Source: Paenibacillus solanacearum
GTDB taxonomy: Bacteria; Bacillota; Bacilli; Paenibacillales; NBRC-103111
Assembly (NCBI RefSeq): GCF_910593845.1
Contig: NZ_CAJVAS010000030.1
Location: 17,950 to 81,949, forward strand
DNA: 64,000 nt
Reading direction: 5' to 3'
The first letter of the stretch is position 1. Every line of letters starts with the position of its first letter. The translations under genes and the position numbers were made by a program. The notes below the pieces were generated by a model. It was given only the letters and a program-made list of their open reading frames with translations. It did no database searches and had not been told where the DNA came from. This document shows, piece by piece, positions 8,824-18,286 of this stretch.

Positions 8824-11744
8824 CGGATACGGTAACGATCCAGGTGAATGTGCGCTGGGCGCCGCAGGGCGGCCTCTTTGTGTGGGGAGCCCGCGGGAAC
8901 GGCGGCATTTGCGACGCATCCGACTTGCGGGATTGGCTGTTCGCTTGGCATGAGCCGTCGTTTTACGGCACATTCATCGACATCGTCGAATCGCTCAACA
9001 TCGAAGGGCTGCTGCTGCCGGCGCTCGATGCGCTCGATTACTTGTGCGCCCCGGCGGCCGTACAGCATCAGCGGCTGGACTTCAGCCGCGAGCTGCGGGA
9101 GCTGATCGCGCTCGCGCCGCACGTGAAAGAAGCGCTGACGCAGGGCCGCTTCATGCCGGACTTCGCCAAGTGGAAGGCGGGCGAGCTCGGCTGGAAGCTG
9201 CAGCTGCCGGAGCATGCGGCCGCTTGGTCGGCTGCGCCGGTCGCGCAGCAGTGGCTCGATACGCTGATCCCGGCGTGGACCCACGCCGACGGCGTCATGC
9301 GCCAGAGCCTCGAGCAGCTCGAGCGCTCATTCCCGCTGCTGCAGCGGGGCCGGGACGCCGCCGATCTGTGGATGGACGAGGAAGATTGGCTGGTCTCGAT
9401 CGGCTGGCAGTCGGACGGCACGCCGTTCCGCACGTGCCTGAAGCTCGAGGAGCCACAGCAGCCGGGCGGCGCTTGGCCCTTGCGCGTCGTGCTGCAGGAC
9501 CGCGGCGACAAGGAGTCGCTGCACGAGGTGCTGCCCTCCGACGTCGGCGGCTGGTCCGCGGACGGGGCGGACGCCTGGCATGACGGGCCGGCGCCCGGCA
9601 GTGAAGCGCTGCCGGACGCGTGGCGCGAGCATCTCGGGCGCGCGGCGCGCGACGCCGAGAAATGGCGGCGCATGCTGCCGTGGCTGGCCGAGGGCGAGAC
9701 CGGGCTGCGCAACGAGCTGAGCGAGAGCGAGGCGTGGGACCTGCTCGCCAAGGGCAGCCTGCGCCTGATGGAGGCAGGCTACTCCGTATTTCTGCCCGCC
9801 TGGTGGGAGCGCATCCGCAAGTGGCGTCCGCGCCTGAAGGCGAAGATCAAGTCGTCCGTAGGCAGCGGGCCGCAGTCCATGTTCGGCCTGAACCAGCTCA
9901 TGCAGTTCGATTGGAAGATCGCTCTTGGCGACATCGAATTGACCGAGGACGAATTCCGCGACCTGCTGGAGCAAAACCGGAAGCTCGTACAAATTCGCGG
10001 CCAATGGGTGCAGCTTGACCCCGTTCACTTGGCGCAGCTGCAGCAGGTCATGAACCAGGTGCAGAAGAAGCAGGGCCTCTCGATGCGCGACGTACTGGAG
10101 CTGCACCTGCTCGGCTCCTCGGAGGGCGAGGAGGAACGTGACTTCCACCGCTCGCTGCAAATGGAAGTCGAACTGAACGAACAGCTGCAGCAGCTCGTCG
10201 ATCAGCTCAATCATGCCCAGCGGCCGCCGATGATGGAGCCGCCCGATTCGTTCCGGGGCACGCTGCGCCCGTATCAGGTAGAGGGCATCTCCTGGCTCAT
10301 GTTTTTGCGCAACTGCGGCTTTGGCGGCTGTCTCGCCGACGACATGGGTCTTGGGAAAACAATTCAGATGATTACGTATTTGCTGCTGCTGCGCGAACAG
10401 CGGCTGCAGGAGACCGGCCGCACCGAGGCCGCTTCAGGCGAAGCGCCCCCCTCCCTGCTCGTCTGCCCGACTTCCGTGCTGGGCAACTGGCAGAAGGAGT
10501 TGCAGCGCTTTGCGCCGGATCTGCGCGTCTACCTGCACTACGGCCCTTCGCGGGCCAAAGGAGACCGCTTCGCGGCGGCATGCAGCGGCTACGACCTTGT
10601 GCTCACAACCTATACGCTGTCGCATCTGGACGAGAGCGAACTCTCCTCTATCGAGTGGGAAGCGATCTGTCTCGACGAAGCGCAAAATATTAAAAACGCC
10701 TACACGAAGCAAGCGGCTTCCATCCGCAAGCTCACCGGACAGCACCGAATCGCGCTGACCGGTACGCCGATCGAAAACCGGCTGACGGAGCTGTGGTCGA
10801 TCTTCGATTTTCTCAATCCGGGGTATCTCGGCTCGCTGCGGGATTTCTCCCATCGTTATGTCAGCGTGATCGAGCGCACCCAGGATCAGGAGCTGATCGC
10901 CAAGGTGCAGCGGCTGATTCGCCCGTTCCTGCTGCGGCGGGTGAAGAAAGACCCGTCCATCCAGCTCGATCTTCCGGACAAGAACGAGTACAAAACATAC
11001 GTGTCGCTAACCGCCGAGCAAGCGACCTTATACGAAAACTTCATTCGCGACATGTTCGAGCGGCTCGACAAGCTGTCGACGATGGAACGCCGCGGCCTCA
11101 TCCTGACGGCGCTGACGCGGTTGAAACAAATATGCAACCATCCGTCGCTGCTCGGCAAAGACGCCGTAAACGCGCCATGGCAGCAGCGGTCCAATAAAGT
11201 CGAGCGCCTGCTTGAGATGGTGCAGGAGCTGCGCCAGGAAGGCGACAAATGCCTGATCTTTACCCAGTTCGTAGAAACCGGCCGTCTGCTTCAGCGCATA
11301 TTCGAGGAAGAGCTAGGGGTCACGCCGCCGTTTCTCCACGGCGGCGTGTCGAAGCAGGACCGCGACCGGATGATCGACACCTTCCAGGACGAAGCGGCGG
11401 GCGGCGAGGCGCACTCGGGCATTTTCCTGCTGTCGCTCAAAGCGGGCGGCACCGGTCTCAACCTGACGGCGGCGAATCACGTGTTCCACTTCGACCGCTG
11501 GTGGAACCCTGCCGTCGAGAACCAGGCGACGGACCGCGCGTTCCGGATCGGCCAGACGCGGCATGTGCAGGTGCACAAGTTCGTAACACTCGGCACGCTG
11601 GAGGAGCGGATCGACGAGATGATCGACAAAAAGCTCGGACTGAGCCAGCAAATCGTCGGCACCGGCGAGCAGTGGATTACCGAGCTGTCGACGGAGGACT
11701 TGAAGGATCTGTTCGCCTTGCGCAGCGAGTGGGTCGAGGGATAG
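8820..11744 (+). CDS. SNF2-family DEAD/DEAH-box ATPase
   Basis: Predicted double-stranded-DNA translocase or remodeller of about 974 residues. The N-terminal half (about 1-470) is an SNF2-associated region. The first RecA lobe has the Walker A motif DDMGLGKTIQ (near 510), the DEAQ box (near 619) and TGTPIENRL. The second lobe has HGGVSKQDRD, SLKAGGTGLNL and the arginine-finger motif QATDRAFRIGQ. The ATG overlaps the upstream stop as ATGA; a GTG three codons earlier (8811) is an alternative closer to the purine-rich AGAGGAAA. Catalytic motifs are all intact. In bacteria such proteins act in transcription recycling, repair or defence; the SWIM partner does not decide between these. Confidence 0.95.
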   Translation: MTDTVTIQVNVRWAPQGGLFVWGARGNGGICDASDLRDWLFAWHEPSFYGTFIDIVESLNIEGLLLPALDALDYLCAPAAVQHQRLDFSRELRELIALAPHVKEALTQGRFMPDFAKWKAGELGWKLQLPEHAAAWSAAPVAQQWLDTLIPAWTHADGVMRQSLEQLERSFPLLQRGRDAADLWMDEEDWLVSIGWQSDGTPFRTCLKLEEPQQPGGAWPLRVVLQDRGDKESLHEVLPSDVGGWSADGADAWHDGPAPGSEALPDAWREHLGRAARDAEKWRRMLPWLAEGETGLRNELSESEAWDLLAKGSLRLMEAGYSVFLPAWWERIRKWRPRLKAKIKSSVGSGPQSMFGLNQLMQFDWKIALGDIELTEDEFRDLLEQNRKLVQIRGQWVQLDPVHLAQLQQVMNQVQKKQGLSMRDVLELHLLGSSEGEEERDFHRSLQMEVELNEQLQQLVDQLNHAQRPPMMEPPDSFRGTLRPYQVEGISWLMFLRNCGFGGCLADDMGLGKTIQMITYLLLLREQRLQETGRTEAASGEAPPSLLVCPTSVLGNWQKELQRFAPDLRVYLHYGPSRAKGDRFAAACSGYDLVLTTYTLSHLDESELSSIEWEAICLDEAQNIKNAYTKQAASIRKLTGQHRIALTGTPIENRLTELWSIFDFLNPGYLGSLRDFSHRYVSVIERTQDQELIAKVQRLIRPFLLRRVKKDPSIQLDLPDKNEYKTYVSLTAEQATLYENFIRDMFERLDKLSTMERRGLILTALTRLKQICNHPSLLGKDAVNAPWQQRSNKVERLLEMVQELRQEGDKCLIFTQFVETGRLLQRIFEEELGVTPPFLHGGVSKQDRDRMIDTFQDEAAGGEAHSGIFLLSLKAGGTGLNLTAANHVFHFDRWWNPAVENQATDRAFRIGQTRHVQVHKFVTLGTLEERIDEMIDKKLGLSQQIVGTGEQWITELSTEDLKDLFALRSEWVEG

Positions 11745-11856
11745 CCTCACGGGTCGACCTTCGTCATCCGTTGCGGCGTGGCACGGCGGACACTCATACA
11801 CCCGGGTAGCGGCTTCATCTCGCATTTGGTTGCGGGCGGGGCCGCTCTTTTCCGTG

Positions 11857-13047
11857 TCAAACGGTCAAATCCAGAAACAAGTAATGCTGCTCCCCGACCT
11901 GACAGGCGAACGTCTGCATCGAATGCGCGCTGTCCAGATCGGTGTACACTTGCGATAATATCCCTTGCCCATGCGACTTCATTTGCAGCATGTTCGGGAT
12001 AAAGTACGGCCTCCATATCCAATTCGCTCCCTGAAAGCTCACATCTTTATCCCACAAGCCATTCTCCCAACGGGTATAGTTGGACGAAACCTGACATCCG
12101 TCTTCCCGGCAAATGTACATGCGGACAACATTGTCCGCAATGTTCTCCTTCAATCCCTCGATCAGCAGATCGGCGTCAGCCGCATGATAAATGAGTGCAT
12201 CCCCCCGCACCAGCTCGTCCAAACGTTTCTTAATCGAGAACAGTTCACGATGACGGGCCAGCTCCTTCTCCGTATATCGCGCGATTTCTTCCATAAGCAT
12301 GCGCCGGAACGCGCCCGCTTCCTGAAACTCCGCCCGCGCCTCGGAAAACAAAAAGCCCTGCACGTAACGCGCCCCCGCTCTCATCGCGTGATACAAATCC
12401 TGCTTCGTTTCCACGCCCTCGACAAGCAGTGATGCCCCCATCTGGGAGGCTAAAATCGAGAACGAATCGAGCACCGCTTTATACCCTTTGTCCACGGCGC
12501 TGCGCTTCAGCAGCTTCAAGTCGATCTTCAAAATATGCGGCTTAATGGAAGCGATCCGGTCATAGTTGCTGTAGCCGCTGCCGACGTCGTCGATCGCGAT
12601 CCGGCAGCCTTGCCTGCGGTATATATCGATGATCGCGGACAGCTGATCCAGCCTCCCCGTGAACTCCTCTTCCGTAATTTCGATGACAATACGCGAAGGA
12701 TTGAGTCCGTTCTTCTCGATAAGCCGCAGCGTCGGCAGCTCCCCCGTCTCCTTGTATTTGCGGTATATCCATGAAGGCTTCAGGTTGATGAACAGCTGAG
12801 CGCCTTCTCCTCTCTCCATCAGCCGGGCCATCGCCATGTCCCGCAGCACGCGGTCGACCGCCAGATGCTCCTCGTCGCTGACGGCCGGGTCATGGAAGAA
12901 AGGCCCCAGGCTTTGCACGCTTCCGTCCACGATCCGCCGGCCGAGCGCCTCGTAAGCTACGATTTGCTGCGTTTGCAGCGACAATATCGGCTGAAAATAC
13001 GGGGTCACTTCCTGTAACAGCCGTTCCAGCCCATCCCCCGTTTGCAT
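11857..13047 (-). CDS. EAL-domain protein, YkuI-like (c-di-GMP phosphodiesterase or sensor)
   Basis: A 396-residue cytoplasmic protein. The EAL domain (about 10-240) keeps the motif residues: YEALGR, NLKP, EITEEE, IDDVGSG (a V where F is usual), KID, EGVET and the late QGFLF. The remaining part (about 245-396) is a PAS-like sensory domain arranged as in B. subtilis YkuI. The chosen ATG follows GGGAGGGGG by eight bases. YkuI binds c-di-GMP; whether this protein hydrolyses it needs assay. It is divergent from the CHASE3 hybrid kinase, and a GGDEF cyclase lies 5 kb away, so several c-di-GMP and kinase signalling genes cluster here. Confidence 0.9.
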   Translation of the reverse strand: MQTGDGLERLLQEVTPYFQPILSLQTQQIVAYEALGRRIVDGSVQSLGPFFHDPAVSDEEHLAVDRVLRDMAMARLMERGEGAQLFINLKPSWIYRKYKETGELPTLRLIEKNGLNPSRIVIEITEEEFTGRLDQLSAIIDIYRRQGCRIAIDDVGSGYSNYDRIASIKPHILKIDLKLLKRSAVDKGYKAVLDSFSILASQMGASLLVEGVETKQDLYHAMRAGARYVQGFLFSEARAEFQEAGAFRRMLMEEIARYTEKELARHRELFSIKKRLDELVRGDALIYHAADADLLIEGLKENIADNVVRMYICREDGCQVSSNYTRWENGLWDKDVSFQGANWIWRPYFIPNMLQMKSHGQGILSQVYTDLDSAHSMQTFACQVGEQHYLFLDLTV

Positions 13048-13300
13048 CACTGATGCCCCCTCCCTATGAATAATCTTATAGCCCTTCGTTTGTGGAAGGT
13101 TTTCTCACATCATTGTTTATTGCTATTGTAAGCGAGCCGCTGCCCGGATGCAACGCTATTTTCAATCGGAATGCAGCGTATGGAAAGGAATTCGGCCGCC
13201 ATTGTCGAATTATTCACGTTACATCTGCAGTCCGATACTGGCGATTGCAGTCGAAGCATAGACTCGCTATTCATTATAAGAACAGGCAGGTTCCGATCCC

Positions 13301-16192
13301 ATGAACATCTCCCGATCGAAGCTATCGTATATTTATGTCGTCGTGATCATTACGCTGCTTGCGGTCGTCAGCATCTCGAGCTTTATGGCGTCCCGCAACA
13401 CCGAGCGCGAACTGACCCGCGTCGTGAATGAAGTCATCCCGCTCTCCGCCGTAGCCGAGGATCTGTTATTCGACCTGGTCAACATGGAAACCGCCATTCG
13501 CGGATACGAAGTAGCCGGGGACGAGAGCTTCCTCGAACCGTACGAGCTCGGCAAATCGCAGCTGCAGCAGGATCTCGATACGCTGGTGGTTTATCAGCAA
13601 AAGTATCCGCGCCTGCGCAGTGTCATGGAGAGCGAAGCCACTCCCCAGATCATGCGGCTGCAGGAGCATTACGCCGGCCAGCTGAGCCTCATTCGCAGCG
13701 GGCAGCGGCTTGAGGCGAGCAAGCATATTACAACCGGGAAAAATGAGATGGACCGTTTCCGGCAAATTCATAAGAAAGTGAAGGCGGAAATCGAGGAAAT
13801 CGCCAGCAGCGCCTACAATTCGGCCCGCGGCGCCGAACGGACGGCCCGCACCATTATTGCGCTGGGCGGCGTAACGGCCGTCGTCCTCGCGCTGTTCAGC
13901 GTCGTCCTATTCAACCGCGCCTATCGGGCGGAAGCCGCGGTACGCCGCAGCGAAGAGACATACCGCACGATGGCGGAGAGCCTTGAAGCGCAGAACGAGG
14001 AAATCATCGCACAGCAGGAGGAGCAGGAGCGGACGCTGGAGATGCTGTCGCAGCGGGAGCAGGAGCTGGAGACGATCAACAGCTATCAGGAGAAGCTGAC
14101 CGGAGCGACCGATCTGAGCGTGTTCCTGGGCAGCTCGGTGCCGGCGCTGCTGCATTCGCTCAAGCTGGACGCCGCCATGCTCGTCATGCGCAAAGATGCG
14201 GAGCCGGATGTGCCGGCATACGAAATCATGTACAGCACGGGCTATCCTTCCCCGTTATCCGAAGCCCGGCAGTTCGAGCTGTTCGGCCCCGCGCAGCGCG
14301 TCTTTACCGAAAAGCAGCCGATCGAGAGCATGCGGGAGGCAACGGGAGCCGAGCGCGGGTTTCATCTGGGCGTCGCCTATGCGGTAGACCGGTATTACCC
14401 TTTATTCGACGACCAGGGAGATACCTTGGGGTTCCTGCTGTTAACCGGCTATCTGGCATCCACCCAGGAGCAGACCAGCCGCCTTTCCCGCGGATTGATC
14501 AAGCAGTTCGGACTCGCCTTCCTGGCGCAGCAAACGAATGAAGAGCGCAAACGGCAGGCTGCGCATTTGGAGCTGCTGAACGCGCAGCTGCTTCAGGAGA
14601 AGGCACTGATCGAAGAGCAGCATAACTTGATCGGCAATATTTTGGAATCGACCCATGAAGGCATGATGATGACAGATAAAGAAGGAAAGCTGCTGATCGC
14701 CAACCATCGGATCGAGCTGAACCACCGAATCGGCGACTCGATCCACGATATATTTTCGGATGCGTTCGGCACGAGTCCGTCGCTGTCTGCCCTGTATTCG
14801 TCGATTCGCAAGCTGCTGCAGGGCAAGACGAACCGTTTGAATGAACGGTTCCAGACCGTGAACGGCGACAGCAGCATACCGAATCACCTGGAATTGTACG
14901 CAACGCCGGTCGGCGACAAGCGGAATCAAGAAATTCAAGGATATTTGTTTGTATTGCGGGACCGCACCGAGGAAGAAAAGATCGACGAAATGAAGAACGA
15001 GTTCATCAGCATCGTCTCCCATGAGCTGCGCACGCCGCTGGCGAGCGTGCTCGGCTTTATCGAAATATTGCTGCATCGGGAGCTGACGCCGGAGAAACGT
15101 ACCAAATATATGCAGACGATCTATAACGAGGCCATGCGTCTGTCGACGCTCATCAACGATTTTCTCGATTTGCAGCGGATGGAATCCGGGAAGCAGGCGT
15201 ACCACTTCGCCCCGATCGAGCTGGGCGAACTTATCCGCGAGGTCGCAGAGCAATGGCAGGGCAAGCAAGAGCACCGGATCGAGCTGCGGCTGCCTGAACA
15301 GGATACGCTGGTTCGTGCGGATGCGGACCGGTTGAAGCAGGTCGTCCACAATTTGCTCAGCAACGCGATCAAATATTCGCCGCAAGCCGATCGGGTCATT
15401 CTGTCGCTCCGTCAAGAGGGCGACACCGTTCGTTTTACCGTACAGGACTTCGGCTTGGGCATACCAGATGACGCCAAGGATAAAATGTTCTCCAAGTTTT
15501 ACCGGGTGGACAATTCCGACCGCAGGCAGATCGGCGGCACCGGCCTCGGTCTGTCGATTGTCCGGGAGATCGTCGAAGCGCATCACGGTTCGATCACATT
15601 CGAATCGCAAATGGGCGAAGGGACGACCTTCACCGTACTGCTCGCCTGTCACCGAATGAACAGTGCCGCAGGCAGCGTCTTGATCGTCGAAGACGACGAC
15701 AACCTCGCCGGTCTTATCCAAGAAGCGATCGAGAAGCTGAAGCTCCCGGTCCTTCATGTACGTTCTGCGGAAGAAGGCTTGCTCGCGCTGGACCAGGGCG
15801 GCGACCATGGACCGAAGCTGTGTATCGTAGACATTTTGCTGGAAGGCTCGAAGAGCGGATGGGACTTTATCTCGGAGCTGTACCGTCATCCGAAGTTTCA
15901 CGGCACCCCGGTCATTGTGTCCAGCGTGCTCGAGCCGCCGCATCATTACCGCGAGCGAAACATGGAAAAATATTTGCGCAAGCCGTTCTCCATGGAGAAA
16001 CTGCTGGAGGCGGCCCATCAGCTGCTGTTCGAGACCGATCAGCACCCGGCCTATATTTTCCCGCCGCTGGACGAGAATTTCATTCGGGAATCGCTTGCCG
16101 AAAAAGGGATTGAAATCAAAGACATCCGGCGGAAATCGGATCATATCGAGATTGAACCGGTGCAAATGCGGGGAGAAGCGGAAGAGGCGTAA
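13301..16192 (+). CDS. CHASE3-GAF-PAS hybrid sensor histidine kinase with C-terminal receiver
   Basis: Membrane sensor of 963 residues. Two membrane helices (about 8-30 and 186-207) flank an extracellular CHASE3 four-helix domain. A coiled coil (about 215-270, EEQERTLEMLSQREQELE) leads to a GAF-like region (about 275-410), a second coil and a PAS domain (about 450-560). The kinase core has SIVSHELRTP (His near 571) and an ATPase domain with GTGLGLSI. The C-terminal receiver has the acidic cluster EDDD (near 795), the acceptor Asp in CIVDILLEG and the conserved Lys in RKPF. A 40-residue tail follows. No separate regulator is adjacent, so phosphate may end on the internal receiver or pass to an unlinked protein. 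Confidence 0.93.
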   Translation: MNISRSKLSYIYVVVIITLLAVVSISSFMASRNTERELTRVVNEVIPLSAVAEDLLFDLVNMETAIRGYEVAGDESFLEPYELGKSQLQQDLDTLVVYQQKYPRLRSVMESEATPQIMRLQEHYAGQLSLIRSGQRLEASKHITTGKNEMDRFRQIHKKVKAEIEEIASSAYNSARGAERTARTIIALGGVTAVVLALFSVVLFNRAYRAEAAVRRSEETYRTMAESLEAQNEEIIAQQEEQERTLEMLSQREQELETINSYQEKLTGATDLSVFLGSSVPALLHSLKLDAAMLVMRKDAEPDVPAYEIMYSTGYPSPLSEARQFELFGPAQRVFTEKQPIESMREATGAERGFHLGVAYAVDRYYPLFDDQGDTLGFLLLTGYLASTQEQTSRLSRGLIKQFGLAFLAQQTNEERKRQAAHLELLNAQLLQEKALIEEQHNLIGNILESTHEGMMMTDKEGKLLIANHRIELNHRIGDSIHDIFSDAFGTSPSLSALYSSIRKLLQGKTNRLNERFQTVNGDSSIPNHLELYATPVGDKRNQEIQGYLFVLRDRTEEEKIDEMKNEFISIVSHELRTPLASVLGFIEILLHRELTPEKRTKYMQTIYNEAMRLSTLINDFLDLQRMESGKQAYHFAPIELGELIREVAEQWQGKQEHRIELRLPEQDTLVRADADRLKQVVHNLLSNAIKYSPQADRVILSLRQEGDTVRFTVQDFGLGIPDDAKDKMFSKFYRVDNSDRRQIGGTGLGLSIVREIVEAHHGSITFESQMGEGTTFTVLLACHRMNSAAGSVLIVEDDDNLAGLIQEAIEKLKLPVLHVRSAEEGLLALDQGGDHGPKLCIVDILLEGSKSGWDFISELYRHPKFHGTPVIVSSVLEPPHHYRERNMEKYLRKPFSMEKLLEAAHQLLFETDQHPAYIFPPLDENFIRESLAEKGIEIKDIRRKSDHIEIEPVQMRGEAEEA

Positions 16193-16193
16193 G

Positions 16194-16218
16194 AAAGCGC
16201 CGCTCCCGCTTTTCTTTT
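16194..16218 (+). terminator. Short terminator after the CHASE3 kinase
   Basis: A small stem (about 16194-16199 with 16207-16212) and the T-rich run TTTTCTTTT directly follow the kinase stop codon. The stem is short, so confidence is moderate. Confidence 0.5.
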
Positions 16219-16276
16219 GTCCGGACATGGCTGCTCCCGCTCGGGCCTGGCCACAAGGAGATGAGGAGGTATCGTC

Positions 16277-17245
16277 TTAGTCGAACGGCAGCGCATACGC
16301 CTGCAGCCACCGCCCGTCATGGAACGCTCTTCCCTTGATCAGTACACGATCGGGGTAAGCTTCCACGACAACGCCTTCGCTTCTCCCTTGTTCCGGCGGG
16401 TACGGCTCATCCGTGCCTTGGCGGGGGTCTCCGACGGAAGAGCAGTTGACCATCGCGAACTTGTCGCGCACGACGGTTTGCGGCAGCGACCATTCGAAGT
16501 GAGTATGCCCAGTGAACAATATGACCCGCGGATAGGCGGACAACCGCGCGCGAAGTTCCTCCGCCTGCACGACGCCTTTGCCGTTGCCCGGCACATCGCT
16601 GCCCGATACGGTCCCCGGCAGCGGCTGATGGAGGAAGACGAAGATCGGCTTGCCGCTCTTGTCCGCCTCTTCAAGCTGCTCCGACAGCCATTGCAGCTGC
16701 TCCTTCGACAGGAAGGCGTCTTCCTTATTCGCCGGATCGGTCTGCCGGTACTGTTCCGTTCCAAGGAATAGAAACGTGTAGCCTTTGAGGACTCGCTTGT
16801 AATACACTTTCGCTTCGCCGCTCTGCCGCAAGAAGCGGGAAACGGACTGCCGCTCCGACTCTCCGTTCGGGAACGTCTCCATCGCCGGGCGGCGGAACCG
16901 GTCGTGCCATGCTTTGTAAAATTCGTGGTTGCCAATCGTATAATACATCTCTGCAGGATGCGGATGGCGGTCCAGTATCCGGTTCAGCATCTGGTAGTCA
17001 TCCGGATCGCCGTTGCCCAAATCGCCGTTCAGCACCAGCGCTTCCGTTTGCGGGGCCGCTTTTCGCACATCATCCAGCGCTGCGCCGAATTTGCGAATGG
17101 ACCGCTTGTCCCAGCTTTGCACGTGAATATCGCTCAGGACAGCGAACGTCAGCACCGATGTCTCCGCGCGAACCGTTCGGGCAGGTATCGCAAAGATGAC
17201 GGAAGCCAGCATGAGGCCGACTGCCGCTTTCATGATATTTCCCAT
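16277..17245 (-). CDS. Secreted calcineurin-like metallophosphoesterase
   Basis: Exported phosphoesterase of 322 residues. The N-terminus is a signal peptide (about 1-27, hydrophobic core then AETS). The dinuclear metal-site motifs follow in order: LSDIHVQ, LNGDLGNGD, TIGNHEFY, FLHQPLPG and FTGHTHFEWS. This is the full calcineurin-like set. The start has AAAGGAGG seven bases upstream. It converges on the CHASE3 kinase gene and has no operon partner. Substrate (nucleotide, phosphodiester or phosphoprotein) cannot be read from sequence. Confidence 0.88.
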   Translation of the reverse strand: MGNIMKAAVGLMLASVIFAIPARTVRAETSVLTFAVLSDIHVQSWDKRSIRKFGAALDDVRKAAPQTEALVLNGDLGNGDPDDYQMLNRILDRHPHPAEMYYTIGNHEFYKAWHDRFRRPAMETFPNGESERQSVSRFLRQSGEAKVYYKRVLKGYTFLFLGTEQYRQTDPANKEDAFLSKEQLQWLSEQLEEADKSGKPIFVFLHQPLPGTVSGSDVPGNGKGVVQAEELRARLSAYPRVILFTGHTHFEWSLPQTVVRDKFAMVNCSSVGDPRQGTDEPYPPEQGRSEGVVVEAYPDRVLIKGRAFHDGRWLQAYALPFD

Positions 17246-17437
17246 GCAGTTTCCTCCTTTGCCGGCGGTTACGCTTACTTTGCCCGAAATGATGGGAATT
17301 ATCGCTCGACGGGACCGCCTGCTTCGCTTTCGTTAAAGCACTGGCGCCCGCAGGCAAAGAAATGATATGGTATGGTAGAACTGTTCTGGATACATTTTCC
17401 ACAAATGCTGTAATCCAAAATAAATGGAGGTGCCGGA

Positions 17438-18151
17438 GTGAAAGACAAAGTGCTTGAGGCATATTCGAGGCTTGCCAAAGATTATGAGTATCACGTGGAC
17501 ACGGAGAGCGCCTTTAACGCCCATTATGAACGGCCGGCGATGATGAAGCTGCTGCCGGATGATATGAGCGGATTGGCGATTCTGGATGCGGGGTGCGCAG
17601 CCGGCTGGTATACGGAGCAGTTCGTAAACCGCGGCGCTGCCGTATCGGCAATCGACTTGAGCCCCGAGATGGCGGAAGCGGCCAAACGCAGAGTCGGCGG
17701 CAAGGCACATATACAGGCGCATGATCTGTGCGAGCCGCTTCCGTTTGAGGACGAGGCATTTCATCATATCGTCAGCTCGTTAACCCTGCACTATATCGAA
17801 GAGTGGACCCCCGTGTTCCGAGAGTTCCACCGTGTGCTGAAGCCCGGCGGGCAGCTGCTCTTCTCCGTCCATCACCCGTTCATGGACTTCACGCTCTTCG
17901 AACGGCCGGATTACTACGTCCGGGAAGTACTGATCGACCAGTGGGATAAAAAAGAGGCCGGGCGCGTAGAGGTGACGTTCTACCGCAGGCCGCTGCAGCA
18001 GGTAATTAATGCTACGACGGAGCCATTCACGCTTGAACGTATCGTGGAGCCGCAGCCGGTGGCCGCTTGGCCCGAATCGTCCCCCGCGCCGCGCTGGTAT
18101 GAACGCTTAATGAAGCAGCCGCATTTCCTGATCGTCCAGGCCCGCAAATAA
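17438..18151 (+). CDS. Class I SAM-dependent methyltransferase
   Basis: Predicted cytoplasmic methyltransferase of 237 residues with a Rossmann fold. Motif I is ILDAGCAAGWYTE (about 47-59), the acidic loop is AIDLSPEM, and motif IV lies around SSLTLHYIEEW. The C-terminal cap ends in RWYERLMKQPHFLIV, typical of UbiE/COQ5-like small-molecule methyltransferases. A GTG start is used, with GGAGG seven bases upstream. Single gene; acceptor unknown. Confidence 0.9.
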   Translation: MKDKVLEAYSRLAKDYEYHVDTESAFNAHYERPAMMKLLPDDMSGLAILDAGCAAGWYTEQFVNRGAAVSAIDLSPEMAEAAKRRVGGKAHIQAHDLCEPLPFEDEAFHHIVSSLTLHYIEEWTPVFREFHRVLKPGGQLLFSVHHPFMDFTLFERPDYYVREVLIDQWDKKEAGRVEVTFYRRPLQQVINATTEPFTLERIVEPQPVAAWPESSPAPRWYERLMKQPHFLIVQARK

Positions 18152-18219
18152 GGCCGGTGCGAGCAGCCGCAGCCATGTTTTTACAACAGGAGTTCGCCGG
18201 CAGTTGAAAGAACGCAACC

Positions 18220-18263
18220 AGCGACAGTCATGGACTCGAACCTACCGTCCTGCGACTGTCGCT
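18220..18263. repeat. Hairpin carrying a tRNA T-loop-like sequence
   Basis: Perfect 10-bp inverted repeat (18220-18229 with 18254-18263) plus an inner 4-bp GGAC/GTCC stem. On the minus strand the loop contains GGTTCGAGTCC, the canonical tRNA T-arm core. The outer arms resemble an acceptor stem, but D and anticodon arms are missing and the flanking T-stem bases do not pair. It lies between two convergent genes with only a weak T-run on either side, so it may act as a terminator or be a tRNA remnant. Confidence 0.5.
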
Positions 18264-18286
18264 ATTCATTGCTGCCGTATTCATCC

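Noticed and set aside
14441..16228. Minus-strand frame of about 595 codons antisense to the CHASE3 kinase
   Set aside because: The plus-strand kinase has complete HisKA, ATPase and receiver motifs; the antisense frame has none.
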